Shown here one piece after another: positions 9,160 to 17,892 of a stretch of DNA of 64,000 nt. The notes under the pieces were generated by a model. It ran no database searches and was not told the origin of the DNA. It was given only the letters and a program-made list of their open reading frames with translations. This stretch comes from Kaistella sp. 97-N-M2. Lineage in GTDB: Bacteria; Bacteroidota; Bacteroidia; Flavobacteriales; Weeksellaceae. Location of the stretch: NCBI RefSeq assembly GCF_021513235.1, contig NZ_CP090976.1:1240001-1304000 (forward strand). The letters run 5' to 3'. The translations under genes were made by a program, and so were the position numbers. Every line of letters starts with the position of its first letter. The stretch's first letter is position 1.

Positions 9160-9173
9160 ATGACCGAAGTCAT
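9160..9173 (-). promoter_or_regulatory. FNR/Crp-type operator candidate
   Basis: ATGAC-N4-GTCAT is a perfect 5-4-5 dyad, the geometry of Fnr/Crp-superfamily sites. Its centre (9166.5) lies about 41.5 bp upstream of the start expected from the -7 box, the class II activator position. Confidence 0.5.
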
Positions 9174-9187
9174 TGATTATTTTTTTT

Positions 9188-9296
9188 GGGCGGACAATTC
9201 GCGCTATCCGCTACTACTCCTCAATCGGCGGCTCCACTTCGTTCCGCCGCCTCTTTGCGGGGTAACCGCTCCTATCGCGGCCGCAGATTCTGCCCC
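9188..9296. repeat. Intergenic palindromic repeat, copy 1
   Basis: This GC-rich intergenic stretch contains a 6-bp stem CGGCGG/CCGCCG (9226-9231 with 9244-9249) around the loop CTCCACTTCGTT. Similar loops and flanks occur in other intergenic regions of the window. It differs clearly in composition from the AT-rich gaps around it. Confidence 0.5.
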
Positions 9297-9325
9297 AAAC
9301 CCGGCGTAGTTTCCTAATTTTCAAG

Positions 9326-9333
9326 TAATTTTG
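9326..9333 (+). promoter_or_regulatory. -7 promoter element of the K+ channel gene
   Basis: TAATTTTG ends 4 nt before the ATG at 9338, predicting a leaderless or nearly leaderless transcript. No clear -33 box is visible. Confidence 0.5.
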
Positions 9334-9337
9334 CATC

Positions 9338-10297
9338 ATGGCAAAAATGAAGGGCAGATTTTCCCGCCTAAAATCCCGCGAAGACAGTGGCTTCAGTTCT
9401 AACGCCACCGGAAGGTTTGTCAACAAAAACGGCACGCCCAACATTCGCCGCGCCGGCCTTTCCCATCCCTTCGAAAAGTACAGCTGGTATCATACTTTGC
9501 TCGATTTGCCCTCCTGGAAGTTTATTCTCTTTCTCATTTTCGGCTATATTCTCGCCAATCTCGGTTTTGCTTTAATCTATTTTTCCATAGGCATCGAGCA
9601 CCTCACCGGAATCGACAAAAGCACGCCGCTTAATGAATTCACCGATGTTTTCTTTTTCAGCTCCCAAACTTTTACCACCGTGGGTTACGGCAGAATTGCG
9701 CCCGTTGGTTTTTTAGCCAGCATGGTGGCCACTTTCGAAGCTTTTTTAGGACTACTGGGTTTTGCCATCGCCACGGGTTTGTTTTACGGAAGATTCTCGC
9801 GGCCGCGCGCATTTTTGAAATTCAGCAGAATCGCATTAATCGTGCCTTTTCAGGAAACCACAGCCCTGATGTTTCGAATGGCACCGTATAAAAATAACCT
9901 CTTAACCGATGCCAACATCGTTTTAACCTGCGCTGTCGAAGATGTGGAGGAAGATGGGACATCGAAAAGCAAATTTTTTACTTTAGAAACGGAACTCAGC
10001 AAAATCAACACTTTGTCGCTCAACTGGACCGTTGTACATAAAATTGATGAAAATTCTCCCTTTTTCGATTTGACCGAAGAAGATTTTAAAACCCTGGATA
10101 TCGAAATTTTTGCTCACGTTCGGGCTTTCGACGAAGTGTTTTCAAATACCGTGGTGCAGCGCACGTCGTATGTTTCCCGGGAAAATGAAATTCTTTTCGC
10201 CGAAAAATTCAATCTGATGTACGCGCCCTCCCGGGATCAGAAAACCACCATTTTAAATCTGGATTTAATCGATTCTTATCGTCCCAGAAGTTTATAA
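9338..10297 (+). CDS. Inward-rectifier type potassium channel (KirBac family)
   Basis: This 319-residue channel has the bacterial Kir plan: a short cytosolic N-terminus, TM1 (about 60-85), a pore helix with the selectivity filter TTVGYG (113-118), TM2 (about 124-150) and a large C-terminal immunoglobulin-like cytosolic domain. ETTALMFRMAPYKNN and the later SYVSRENEILFAEKFN are characteristic of the Kir C-domain. It should pass K+ through the inner membrane as a tetramer gated from the cytosol. The YkgJ-type gene begins 3 bp after its stop. Confidence 0.92.
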   Translation: MAKMKGRFSRLKSREDSGFSSNATGRFVNKNGTPNIRRAGLSHPFEKYSWYHTLLDLPSWKFILFLIFGYILANLGFALIYFSIGIEHLTGIDKSTPLNEFTDVFFFSSQTFTTVGYGRIAPVGFLASMVATFEAFLGLLGFAIATGLFYGRFSRPRAFLKFSRIALIVPFQETTALMFRMAPYKNNLLTDANIVLTCAVEDVEEDGTSKSKFFTLETELSKINTLSLNWTVVHKIDENSPFFDLTEEDFKTLDIEIFAHVRAFDEVFSNTVVQRTSYVSRENEILFAEKFNLMYAPSRDQKTTILNLDLIDSYRPRSL

Positions 10298-10300
10298 ACC

Positions 10301-10792
10301 ATGAATTTAGAATATTACAAAGAACAGGCACTTCAAAAACAAAAAGAACATAAAAAAGTTCTGGAGAATTTGAAGCGCAAACCGCCAAAAGATCTCGATT
10401 ACATGGTTCAGGAAACGCATGACGAAGTTTTTGAGAAGATCGATTGCCTGCAATGTGCCAACTGCTGCAAAACAACTGGGCCTTTATTTGTAGAAAAAGA
10501 TATCGAGCGCATTTCGAAACACCTTCGCATGAAGCCGGCAGAATTTGAAAGCAAGTTCTTACGTACCGACGAAGATCAGGATAAAGTTCTGCAGGATCTT
10601 CCGTGTTGGTTTTTAAATACAGACAACACGTGTTCAATTTACGAAGTTCGGCCCAAAGCCTGCCGCGAATTTCCGCATACCGACCGAAAAAAGATTTATC
10701 AGATCAATCATCTAACCGTGAAAAACACGCTCATTTGTCCTGCCGCATTTGAGTTCGTGGAGCAAATAAAAAAGCGCCTCGGGAAGCGCTAA
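10301..10792 (+). CDS. YkgJ family cysteine cluster protein
   Basis: This 163-residue protein carries the YkgJ/Fli(B)-like cysteine cluster: CLQCANCC near residue 50, then a Cys in LPCWFL, another in NTCSIYEVRPKACREFPH, and a last Cys in LICPAA. These positions suit binding of zinc or an iron-sulfur cluster, but the family's biochemical role is unknown. It is tightly coupled to the K+ channel gene, which is unusual enough to note. No signal peptide is present, so it is cytosolic. Confidence 0.88.
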   Translation: MNLEYYKEQALQKQKEHKKVLENLKRKPPKDLDYMVQETHDEVFEKIDCLQCANCCKTTGPLFVEKDIERISKHLRMKPAEFESKFLRTDEDQDKVLQDLPCWFLNTDNTCSIYEVRPKACREFPHTDRKKIYQINHLTVKNTLICPAAFEFVEQIKKRLGKR

Positions 10793-10809
10793 AGTTTTAA
10801 AGTACTCTT

Positions 10810-10836
10810 AAAGTTTAATAATTAAAGTTAAACTTT
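10810..10836. other. Hairpin between the YkgJ gene and the next small gene
   Basis: A perfect 9-bp inverted repeat (AAAGTTTAA/TTAAACTTT) with a 9-nt loop. There is no T-tract behind it, so it may be a weak terminator, an mRNA end structure or a protein site. Confidence 0.35.
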
Positions 10837-10901
10837 CCGAAGCGAAATACGGGTGCAACTTTTTCAGCGTTACTCTTTTATTAAAATTAAAAAATAACAT
10901 T

Positions 10902-11180
10902 ATGAAAAAGTTATCAATCGCAGTAGTTTTAGTTGCTGCAAGTGTTACGTTCGCGAAGGCACAAATTACGGACTCTGCCAAAGCCAAGACGGAAACGGCA
11001 GCAGTGACTCCCGAAATGGATATGAAAGCTGACACCTCTGTTGTTGCAACGCCCTCTACCGATCAAACCAAAATGGACGAGATGAAAGCGCACGACAAAG
11101 CCGTAAAAAAAGAAACACCGGCGGAAATGAAGAGAAAATCAAAGGCTGACCGTAAAATGGAAGCCGAAAACGAAAAGTAA
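10902..11180 (+). CDS. Small secreted Lys/Glu/Ala-rich hypothetical protein
   Basis: This 92-residue protein has a clear Sec signal peptide (MKKLSIAVVLVAASVTFAKA, cleavage before QITDS) followed by a low-complexity, strongly charged and probably disordered chain rich in Lys, Glu, Ala, Thr and Met. No known domain is visible and no function is assigned. It is likely periplasmic. The gene stands alone with its own terminator. Confidence 0.75.
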   Translation: MKKLSIAVVLVAASVTFAKAQITDSAKAKTETAAVTPEMDMKADTSVVATPSTDQTKMDEMKAHDKAVKKETPAEMKRKSKADRKMEAENEK

Positions 11181-11206
11181 AAGGTTAGTAAGTAAAAAGA
11201 AAGAGG

Positions 11207-11235
11207 AATTCCTGCAGTTTTGCAGGAATTTTTTT
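11207..11235 (+). terminator. Terminator after the small secreted protein
   Basis: A 10-bp perfect stem AATTCCTGCA/TGCAGGAATT with a GTTT loop followed by a run of T. Confidence 0.9.
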
Positions 11236-11252
11236 GGGTTATATGCAAAAAT

Positions 11253-11279
11253 AAAAAGCATTGATCAACAATGCTTTTT
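11253..11279. terminator. Symmetrical hairpin, likely bidirectional terminator
   Basis: An 11-bp perfect stem AAAAAGCATTG/CAATGCTTTTT with a 5-nt loop; the outer A/T tracts would give a U-run on either strand. It lies between two convergent genes. Confidence 0.7.
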
Positions 11280-11328
11280 ATCCTTTCACTTTACTTTTTC
11301 CCATTACCCCGGGACAGGTTTTATCATA

Positions 11329-11357
11329 AAAAAAGTCCGCGGGATTTCACGGACTTT
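11329..11357 (-). terminator. gdhA terminator
   Basis: The stem AAAGTCCG/CGGACTTT, read on the - strand, is followed by a run of T just after the gdhA stop codon. Confidence 0.8.
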
Positions 11358-11362
11358 CTGTT

Positions 11363-12721
11363 TTATACTACACCTTGCGCCAACATGGCTTCTGCTACTT
11401 TCACGAAGCCGGCGATATTTGCTCCTTTCACATAATTTACATAGCCGTTTTCCTCTTTGCCATAATCTCTACAGGCTTGGTGAATTCCGATCATAATTTC
11501 TTTTAGCCGTGCGTCCACTTCTTCAGAAGACCAGTTTAAGCGGATGGAATTTTGCGTCATTTCCAAACCTGAAGTCGCAACCCCACCAGCATTGGACGCT
11601 TTCCCCGGAGAGAAAAGAACTTTGCTGTCGAGGAAATAATTAATGGCTTCTAAGGTTGAAGGCATGTTCGCGGCTTCGCACACACAGATTACGCCGTTTT
11701 CAACCAATTTCTGCGCGTCTTCGAGGAAGAGCTCATTTTGCGTTGCGGCAGGAATCGCCACATCACATTTCACATCCCACGGTCTTTTTCCGGCGTGGAA
11801 TTCTGCTTCCGGATATTTTTTAATATAATCTTCTGCTCTGTTATTGCCTGAGGAACGAAGTTCCAGTAAAGCGTGAATTTTCTCCCCGCTAATTCCGTCT
11901 TTATCATAAATATAACCGTCTGGACCGGAGATCGTAACCACCTTTCCGCCCAGTTCTTCCACTTTTTTCACTACACCCCACGCAACATTACCAAAGCCCG
12001 AAACGGTAACAGTTTTTCCTTTGAAATTTTCGCCGATGGTTTTCAACATTTGTTCTGCAAAATAAACCACGCCGTAACCGGTCGCTTCCGGACGGATAAG
12101 AGAACCGCCATAGGCTAAACCTTTTCCGGTAAGAACGCCTGTAAATTCGTTTCTGATCTTTTTGTACTGCCCAAATAAATAGCCGATCTCTCTCGCTCCA
12201 ACTCCAATATCTCCCGCCGGAACATCGGTTTCAGGTCCGATATATTTGCATAATTCAGTCATGAACGCCTGGCAGAAACGCATCACCTCCATATCCGATT
12301 TACCCTGCGGATCAAAATCTGCACCTCCTTTTCCGCCACCCATAGGCAACGTAGTTAAAGAGTTTTTGAAAGTCTGCTCGAACGCCAGAAATTTAAGTAC
12401 TGATAAATTAACGGTGGGATGGAAGCGGATGCCACCTTTATAAGGACCGATCGCCGAGTTCATTTGAATTCTAAAACCTCGGTTTACCTGAATTTCGCCA
12501 CTGTCGTCAACCCATGGAATACGGAAAATAATTGTTCTTTCGGGCTCGGCCATTCTTTCCAAAAGCTTCATGCCATTATATTCCGGACGGGTAGCAATAA
12601 AGGGAATTACAGTTACCGCAACTTCCTTTACAGCCTGTAGAAATTCAGGTTCGTTTGGATTTTTAGCTTCAATTTTAGAAATAAACTCCTGAATTTTTTG
12701 CTCGACGTTATAGTGTTCCAT
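11363..12721 (-). CDS. gdhA: NADP-specific glutamate dehydrogenase
   Basis: This hexameric enzyme makes glutamate from 2-oxoglutarate and ammonia with NADPH. The 452 residues match the 50-kDa bacterial class. The glutamate-binding region has the catalytic Lys in PMGGGKGGADFDPQGK, then GPETDVPAGDIGVG, and the Rossmann glycine motif VSGFGNVAWG. The ATG at 12721 was chosen over the longer open frame because a full promoter (TTG-N19-TAAATTTG) lies inside the extension and MEHYNVEQKI fits the family start. Confidence 0.97.
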   Translation of the reverse strand: MEHYNVEQKIQEFISKIEAKNPNEPEFLQAVKEVAVTVIPFIATRPEYNGMKLLERMAEPERTIIFRIPWVDDSGEIQVNRGFRIQMNSAIGPYKGGIRFHPTVNLSVLKFLAFEQTFKNSLTTLPMGGGKGGADFDPQGKSDMEVMRFCQAFMTELCKYIGPETDVPAGDIGVGAREIGYLFGQYKKIRNEFTGVLTGKGLAYGGSLIRPEATGYGVVYFAEQMLKTIGENFKGKTVTVSGFGNVAWGVVKKVEELGGKVVTISGPDGYIYDKDGISGEKIHALLELRSSGNNRAEDYIKKYPEAEFHAGKRPWDVKCDVAIPAATQNELFLEDAQKLVENGVICVCEAANMPSTLEAINYFLDSKVLFSPGKASNAGGVATSGLEMTQNSIRLNWSSEEVDARLKEIMIGIHQACRDYGKEENGYVNYVKGANIAGFVKVAEAMLAQGVV

Positions 12722-12744
12722 AAAAGGTTGATTATTATTGTCAA

Positions 12745-12774
12745 CAAATTTAATTTTTTTTTCAAAACTTGCAA
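12745..12774 (-). promoter_or_regulatory. gdhA promoter
   Basis: On the - strand TTG (12772-12774), a 19-bp spacer and TAAATTTG (12745-12752) match the Bacteroidetes consensus. The leader would be about 20 nt. Confidence 0.75.
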
Positions 12775-12907
12775 GATAAAATTTATGGATTGCCAAAATA
12801 TTAATAAAATTCGGTTTTATTTTTATTAAATTGATAATTTTGAGATATATTGTAATGATAATTTAACGGTAATCCTAATTCAGTATATTTTTAAAAAGGA
12901 GGGATTG

Positions 12908-14017
12908 CTAAACTGCGAGGTATTGCCTGCCCGAAAGTGCTTTGATGAAACCCGAAATTTCAAGTTGAAGTAAATCCGGTAAAATTTTGTAGGCTGGGAT
13001 GTCAATTTTCTCCGAGAGCTCGTCCAAAGAAATGGGCGTCGATCTATCGATGGCGCGGAAGATATTTTGCTGATTCTCCGAAAGTTGAAGGCGTATTTCA
13101 GAAGACGGAAACAGTTCGCCCATCTTCTCGCCTTCATTCGCCAGTCCGAGCTGTTTTACCAGGGAGGTAGCGGTGGAAATAATCCCTGCTTTGTTTTGGA
13201 AGATGAGGTGATTGCAGCCCTGGCTGTATTTATCGGTAATTTTTCCGGGCAGGGCATAGACTTCGCGGTTATAATTTAAGGCAAAGGTGGCCGTACTAAT
13301 GGAGCCGCCGCCGAAAGCAGTTTCTACCACAATTGTCGCGGGAGACAATCCTGCAATAACGCGGTTTCGTTGAATAAAATTTTCGCGGTCAGGCTTTTGA
13401 GAGGAATTGAATTCAGAAAAAAGAACGCCGCCTTCTTCCACAATTTTCTCTGCCAGTTTTCTGTTTTTCGATGGGTAAAGTGTGTGAAAACCGTGCGCTA
13501 AAACGGCGACAGTGGGAATATTATTTTCTAGCGAAACCTGGTGAACTTCTGTATCTACCCCTAGCGCCAAACCACTTACCGTTACCGCATTTTTTGATTT
13601 GAGTTCTCCCAGGAAATCATGTATAAAATGCTTGCCGTAGGAAGTGATGTTACGGGTGCCAACCAAACTCAGCGGTTTCAGAGACGGATCATAATCTCCT
13701 TTTTGGTACAGAACGGCAGGCGCGTCTTCGCATTCATGAAGCAAAAGCGGAAGGTCGTTTTGATGGCGGAGGTTGATTTTGATGTTATTTTTCTCACAGA
13801 ATTTCAGTTCTTTTTCTGCGAATTCGAGATGCGCAGGATTGCCGATTTCCAAAGAAATTTTTTTCCCGATGCCGTAAATATTCTTTAAACCGGATTTGGA
13901 AAGTTCCCAGACTTCTTTGGCAGATCCTACTTCGCCGATGAGCTTACGGAATACAATATCGCCGATGAGCGGGCAATGTCGAAGAGCAACGGAATAAAGT
14001 GTTTCCTCGGAGAACAT
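12908..14017 (-). CDS. dprA: DNA processing protein DprA/Smf
   Basis: DprA protects incoming single-stranded DNA and loads RecA during natural transformation. The 369 residues contain an N-terminal helix-hairpin-helix-like region (LKNIYGIGKKI), the Rossmann-like DprA core with LVGTRNITSYGKHF and VSGLALGVDTEVH, NRVIAGLSPATIVVE, and a C-terminal winged-helix-like domain of about 65 residues that bears on DNA binding. It is on the same strand as, and 22 bp after, the rhomboid gene. Together with comM nearby it suggests competence genes, although no uptake machinery is seen here. Confidence 0.95.
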   Translation of the reverse strand: MFSEETLYSVALRHCPLIGDIVFRKLIGEVGSAKEVWELSKSGLKNIYGIGKKISLEIGNPAHLEFAEKELKFCEKNNIKINLRHQNDLPLLLHECEDAPAVLYQKGDYDPSLKPLSLVGTRNITSYGKHFIHDFLGELKSKNAVTVSGLALGVDTEVHQVSLENNIPTVAVLAHGFHTLYPSKNRKLAEKIVEEGGVLFSEFNSSQKPDRENFIQRNRVIAGLSPATIVVETAFGGGSISTATFALNYNREVYALPGKITDKYSQGCNHLIFQNKAGIISTATSLVKQLGLANEGEKMGELFPSSEIRLQLSENQQNIFRAIDRSTPISLDELSEKIDIPAYKILPDLLQLEISGFIKALSGRQYLAV

Positions 14018-14039
14018 GGCGAATTTTTATCAAATGTAT

Positions 14040-14807
14040 TTATTTTTTCCGAATTTCATCCAAATGATCCCAAATGTCATCTTTCTTTTTGTACGGAAGA
14101 TCCAGAAAGTCGTCGGGGTGATTTTCCTTGTAATCCTGCCACAGTTTATCGTCCTTTTCGCTGTAATAATTAGGATATTCCCAAATGAAACGCACATTTT
14201 TCTCACCGCTTTTTCGAAACATGAACGCCATCATCATCCCAACAATAGCACCCGAAAGATGCGACTGCCAAGAGATTCTGCTCGGAACCTCGAGACGGGA
14301 GAAGAGTTCTTCGGGCATCACGCCCCAAATTAAACTTCCATAATAAAGTGCGACAACCAGCGAAACGGTGAGCAATTTCATATTCCACCGAAAAACACCG
14401 CTGAAAAAGAGGAAAAATGCTAAAGTATACACGATTCCACTGGCGCCGATTATGCAGACCTGATCGACTTCTCCCGTGAAAATATCTACCGGCGGTAGCA
14501 GCCAAACCAAAAGTGCCGTAACAAACCAACCTAAAAAAAATACTTTTTTGGCGATAAAGGGATAAAACTGAATCAGCAGGAAGATGAGAACGAAAATCGG
14601 AACCGAATTGCCAAAAATGTGCTCCAGGCTTCCATGTAAAAAAGGGGAGAAAAAAATTCCTTTCAGGCCGTAAGGATTCAGCGGAATAATTGCGCCACTG
14701 CAGCCATCGAACCAACCTAAATTTTGAAGCAGAAAACCCACCCACATTGCGGCTACCATCAGCGAAGCGTACAAAACAGCTTTGTAATTAAGGGTTTCTT
14801 TCAACAT
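14040..14807 (-). CDS. Rhomboid family intramembrane serine protease
   Basis: This 255-residue polytopic membrane protease has the rhomboid catalytic dyad: Ser123 in GASG and His183 in SHLSG, plus the upstream conserved HGSLEHIFGN (His63). About six membrane helices are visible, followed by a soluble charged C-terminal tail of about 60 residues typical of the flavobacterial form. Substrates are unknown. It starts right behind a TATTTTTG promoter element and lies upstream of dprA. Confidence 0.93.
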   Translation of the reverse strand: MLKETLNYKAVLYASLMVAAMWVGFLLQNLGWFDGCSGAIIPLNPYGLKGIFFSPFLHGSLEHIFGNSVPIFVLIFLLIQFYPFIAKKVFFLGWFVTALLVWLLPPVDIFTGEVDQVCIIGASGIVYTLAFFLFFSGVFRWNMKLLTVSLVVALYYGSLIWGVMPEELFSRLEVPSRISWQSHLSGAIVGMMMAFMFRKSGEKNVRFIWEYPNYYSEKDDKLWQDYKENHPDDFLDLPYKKKDDIWDHLDEIRKK

Positions 14808-14832
14808 GCATTCATTTTGTCAAAACGGTTGC

Positions 14833-14840
14833 CAAAAATA
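14833..14840 (-). promoter_or_regulatory. -7 promoter element of the rhomboid gene
   Basis: TATTTTTG on the - strand, 25 nt before the ATG. No clear -33 element is visible. Confidence 0.45.
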
Positions 14841-14942
14841 TTATTAAGTAAATATGGCTATAACTTTTAAAATAAAATGTGAAATCAGCCAAAAAGTAAT
14901 AAAATTATAATTCGGAAGTTTTATGGTATTGTTTGTTTCACT

Positions 14943-14950
14943 TAAATTTG
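14943..14950 (+). promoter_or_regulatory. -7 promoter element of the DUF3078 gene
   Basis: TAAATTTG ends 6 nt before the ATG at 14957, predicting a leaderless or very short leader. Confidence 0.5.
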
Positions 14951-14956
14951 CGCACT

Positions 14957-16069
14957 ATGAAAAAGGTTTTGTTTGTTATTTCTTTTCTGAGTATTTGGTC
15001 TGCTCTTCTGGCGCAAGAAGACCGACCTGTTTTAAAGGAGATCGATTCGATATCCCAACACCGATGGGATTTGATGGCACTCGATTTAGACAGTCTTGCG
15101 GATCCTAAACTGGTACAGTTCGACATGCATTTTAAAGACACGATTGTCATTCGCGACAAAGTGGTGATTTCCAACATTACCGAGGAGATTCCCGTGACGC
15201 CTTATAATATCATGAAAATGACAGGACCCATCAAGTGGTTTTATTACGGCCAAAACAATTTTGTGTTTAACCAGTCTTCTTTTTCGAACTGGAATTCGGG
15301 CGGGAACAACAATATCGGAATCATCGGTAAAATAAGATACAATTTAAGTTATAAAAAAGACAAGCATTTTCTGGACAATAACCTTAAACTCGGATATGGT
15401 TTTGTGGCTTCGCAGGGCGAAGCTTCGCGAAAGACAGAGGATTATATCGATTTGATGACGAACTATGGATACGATATCGGGAAGAATTTTTATCTCTCCA
15501 CCGGTTTTCAATTTCTTTCCCAGTTCTCCGCCGGATATAATTATACCGAAACGCCGGATCCTGCTTTTAAGGACCGCATTTCGAGATTTATGGCGCCGGG
15601 CTATTTAAATGCCGGTCTGGGTATTTCCTATAACCCCAATGAAAATTTTCAGGTTATTTTCCGCCCTCTGAATGGTAAGTTTACGTTTGTTACCGATCCT
15701 TTTCTCCAAAAAGCGGGAAAATACGGTTTGGAAAAAGACGGCCAAAGCGTACGTTCGGAATTAGGAGCCTTGGTGAATATCCTCTACCGACTCAAGATTT
15801 ACAAAGACATTAATTTTGTGAATCAGGTTAATTTTTTCAGCAATTATATTTTCCATCCGGAAAGAGTGGATATTGCCTATAATGGGACTTTAAATATTAG
15901 ATTCAACAAGTTTATATCGACGGTGGTGAGTTTGGATCTGCTTTATGATCACGATCAAATTAAAAAGCTCCAGATGAAACAAACCCTCGGAGTCGGATTT
16001 TCCTATAATCTCGGCTTTGAAAATAAAGAGAAGAACAAGAAATTAATCAAACCTTTTGTCGTTGATTGA
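14957..16069 (+). CDS. DUF3078 domain outer-membrane-type protein
   Basis: This 370-residue exported protein has a signal peptide (MKKVLFVISFLSIWSALLAQ) and then the DUF3078 domain. The stretch FNQSSFSNWNSGGNN followed by repeated alternating hydrophobic segments ending in aromatic residues (for example LKLGYGF, FYLSTGFQF, YLNAGLGISYN, TLGVGFSYNLGF) suggests an outer-membrane beta-barrel. The function is unknown; DUF3078 is common in Bacteroidota. The start is the signal peptide ATG, although the frame extends a few codons upstream to a TTG inside the promoter. Confidence 0.88.
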   Translation: MKKVLFVISFLSIWSALLAQEDRPVLKEIDSISQHRWDLMALDLDSLADPKLVQFDMHFKDTIVIRDKVVISNITEEIPVTPYNIMKMTGPIKWFYYGQNNFVFNQSSFSNWNSGGNNNIGIIGKIRYNLSYKKDKHFLDNNLKLGYGFVASQGEASRKTEDYIDLMTNYGYDIGKNFYLSTGFQFLSQFSAGYNYTETPDPAFKDRISRFMAPGYLNAGLGISYNPNENFQVIFRPLNGKFTFVTDPFLQKAGKYGLEKDGQSVRSELGALVNILYRLKIYKDINFVNQVNFFSNYIFHPERVDIAYNGTLNIRFNKFISTVVSLDLLYDHDQIKKLQMKQTLGVGFSYNLGFENKEKNKKLIKPFVVD

Positions 16070-16124
16070 TGCGCTGATATATAGAATTTTTTAGTGTACC
16101 ACTTCCTTTGAGGCGGTATTTTTT

Positions 16125-17660
16125 TTAGACGTTCCAAAATTCCCGGTCCAGACTTCGGTACTGAATGGCTTCTGCGATGTGGCCGGAGTTTAGGTTTTCC
16201 GTGAGTTCCAGGTCCGCGATCGTGCGCGCTACTTTCAAAATCCGGTCGTAAGCCCGGGCGGAAAGGTTGAGTTTTTCCATAGCGACTTTGATTAAATTTT
16301 TCGAGGCTTCATCGAGGTCGCAAAACTTTTCAATTTCTTTTGGCCCCATCTGCGCATTGTAGTGAATGTCAGATTCTCTGTATCGTTCTGTTTGAATTTC
16401 TCTTGCCTTCAACACCCGGTTTCGGATCTCATCGCTTTGCTCGCCTTTTCTTTTGTCTGAAAGCTGGTCGAATTCTACTTTTTGAACTTCAATGTGAATG
16501 TCGATGCGGTCCAGAAGCGGCCCGGAAAGTTTGTTCATGTACCGCTGCATTTCAAACTGGGAAGACGTGTTGTTCGGATCATCCGGAAAATAACCGCTCG
16601 GGCTGGGATTCATGCTCGCCACCAGCATGAAGCTCGCCGGATAATTCACCGTGAATTTTGCGCGCGAAATAGTTACCTCGCGGTCCTCCAAAGGTTGGCG
16701 CATCACTTCGAGCACGGTTCTTTTAAACTCCGGCATTTCGTCTAAAAACAAAACGCCGTTATGAGCCAGGGAGATTTCTCCCGGTTGCGGATAGCTGCCA
16801 CCGCCAACCAGGGCCACATCAGAAATGGTGTGGTGCGGGCTGCGAAAAGGACGAACGGTCATGAGCGAACTTTCGGTGCCGATTTTTCCCGCCACGGAAT
16901 GGATTTTTGTGGTTTCCAGGGCTTCTTTCAAAGTCAGGGGTGGCAAAATGCTTGGGACCCGTTTTGCAAGCATGGTTTTGCCGCTTCCTGGCGGCCCGAT
17001 CAAAATAATGTTGTGTCCGCCTGCCGCGGCAACTTCCATGGCGCGTTTGGCGGTTTCCTGGCCTTTGACCTCAGAAAAATCAAAAGGAAAAAAATTAATC
17101 TTATCCTGAAATTCTTTGCGAGTATCGAGCATCGTCCGTTCCAGCGGAATATCTGAATTAAAAAAATCGATGACTTCTTTTATATTTTCGATGCCGTACA
17201 CTTCGAGCTGATCGACAATTGCGGCTTCTCGAATATTTTGTTTCGGTAAAATAATTCCTTTGAAACCTTCTTCGCGCGCTTTGATGGCAATGGGTAAAAC
17301 CCCTTTAATAGGCAATAAACCGCCGTCCAGGGAAAGTTCGCCCATAATGATATATTCTGCTAAATGCTCAGCTTTAATTTGATCGGAAGCCGCGAGGATT
17401 CCTAAGGCGATACTAAGATCGTAGGCAGAACCTTCTTTGCGCAAATCGGCGGGCGCCATGTTAATCGTAATTTTTTTGCCGGGAATTTTGAAACCGACAT
17501 TTTTCAGCGCCGCGGAAATCCGGTAGCTGCTTTCCTTGATGGCATTGTCGGGAAGGCCAACCAGGTGATAGCCAACGCCGGAAGTATCAATGTTAACCTC
17601 AATCGTAATCGTTTGCGCAGAAACGCCATAAATGGCACTTCCATAAACTTTCACCAGCAT
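16125..17660 (-). CDS. comM: YifB family Mg chelatase-like AAA ATPase (ComM)
   Basis: ComM is a hexameric AAA+ helicase that extends branch migration during natural transformation. The 511 residues comprise an N-terminal Lon/ChlI-like domain (1-170), the Mg-chelatase ATPase with Walker A IGPPGSGKTM (about 221-230), Walker B LFLDEMPEF, sensor region SMNPSPSGYFPDD and a C-terminal Mg-chelatase domain with YRSLDREFW at the end. The start MLVKVYGSAIYG is typical. It stands alone on the - strand. The role is inferred from characterised ComM proteins. Confidence 0.95.
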   Translation of the reverse strand: MLVKVYGSAIYGVSAQTITIEVNIDTSGVGYHLVGLPDNAIKESSYRISAALKNVGFKIPGKKITINMAPADLRKEGSAYDLSIALGILAASDQIKAEHLAEYIIMGELSLDGGLLPIKGVLPIAIKAREEGFKGIILPKQNIREAAIVDQLEVYGIENIKEVIDFFNSDIPLERTMLDTRKEFQDKINFFPFDFSEVKGQETAKRAMEVAAAGGHNIILIGPPGSGKTMLAKRVPSILPPLTLKEALETTKIHSVAGKIGTESSLMTVRPFRSPHHTISDVALVGGGSYPQPGEISLAHNGVLFLDEMPEFKRTVLEVMRQPLEDREVTISRAKFTVNYPASFMLVASMNPSPSGYFPDDPNNTSSQFEMQRYMNKLSGPLLDRIDIHIEVQKVEFDQLSDKRKGEQSDEIRNRVLKAREIQTERYRESDIHYNAQMGPKEIEKFCDLDEASKNLIKVAMEKLNLSARAYDRILKVARTIADLELTENLNSGHIAEAIQYRSLDREFWNV

Positions 17661-17892
17661 ATTTTGTGTTTTGTATAAAATTAGTAAAATTTCGCCGATT
17701 GCTGGTGAAGTTTATTTTACCAATCTGAGGAACAACTTTGGTACGCATTTTTGGGGGTTGAGAAACAATCTTGTTGGACCGGACGACTTTAAGTTTTACA
17801 GCGTGGTATGTATATTGCCCCTTGCGTAGCGTATTTTAATGATTATTAAAGAAATCAATCATTAAGTACGAAGCAATTTAAACGATAGTACA

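Noticed and set aside
16070-16124. Terminator between the DUF3078 and comM genes
   Set aside because: Only an imperfect stem and T-run were seen; not strong enough to list.
17661-17892. RNA gene or riboswitch in the gap before the acidic hypothetical gene
   Set aside because: Only a short weak hairpin (AATGATT/AATCATT) is visible; no known riboswitch core.
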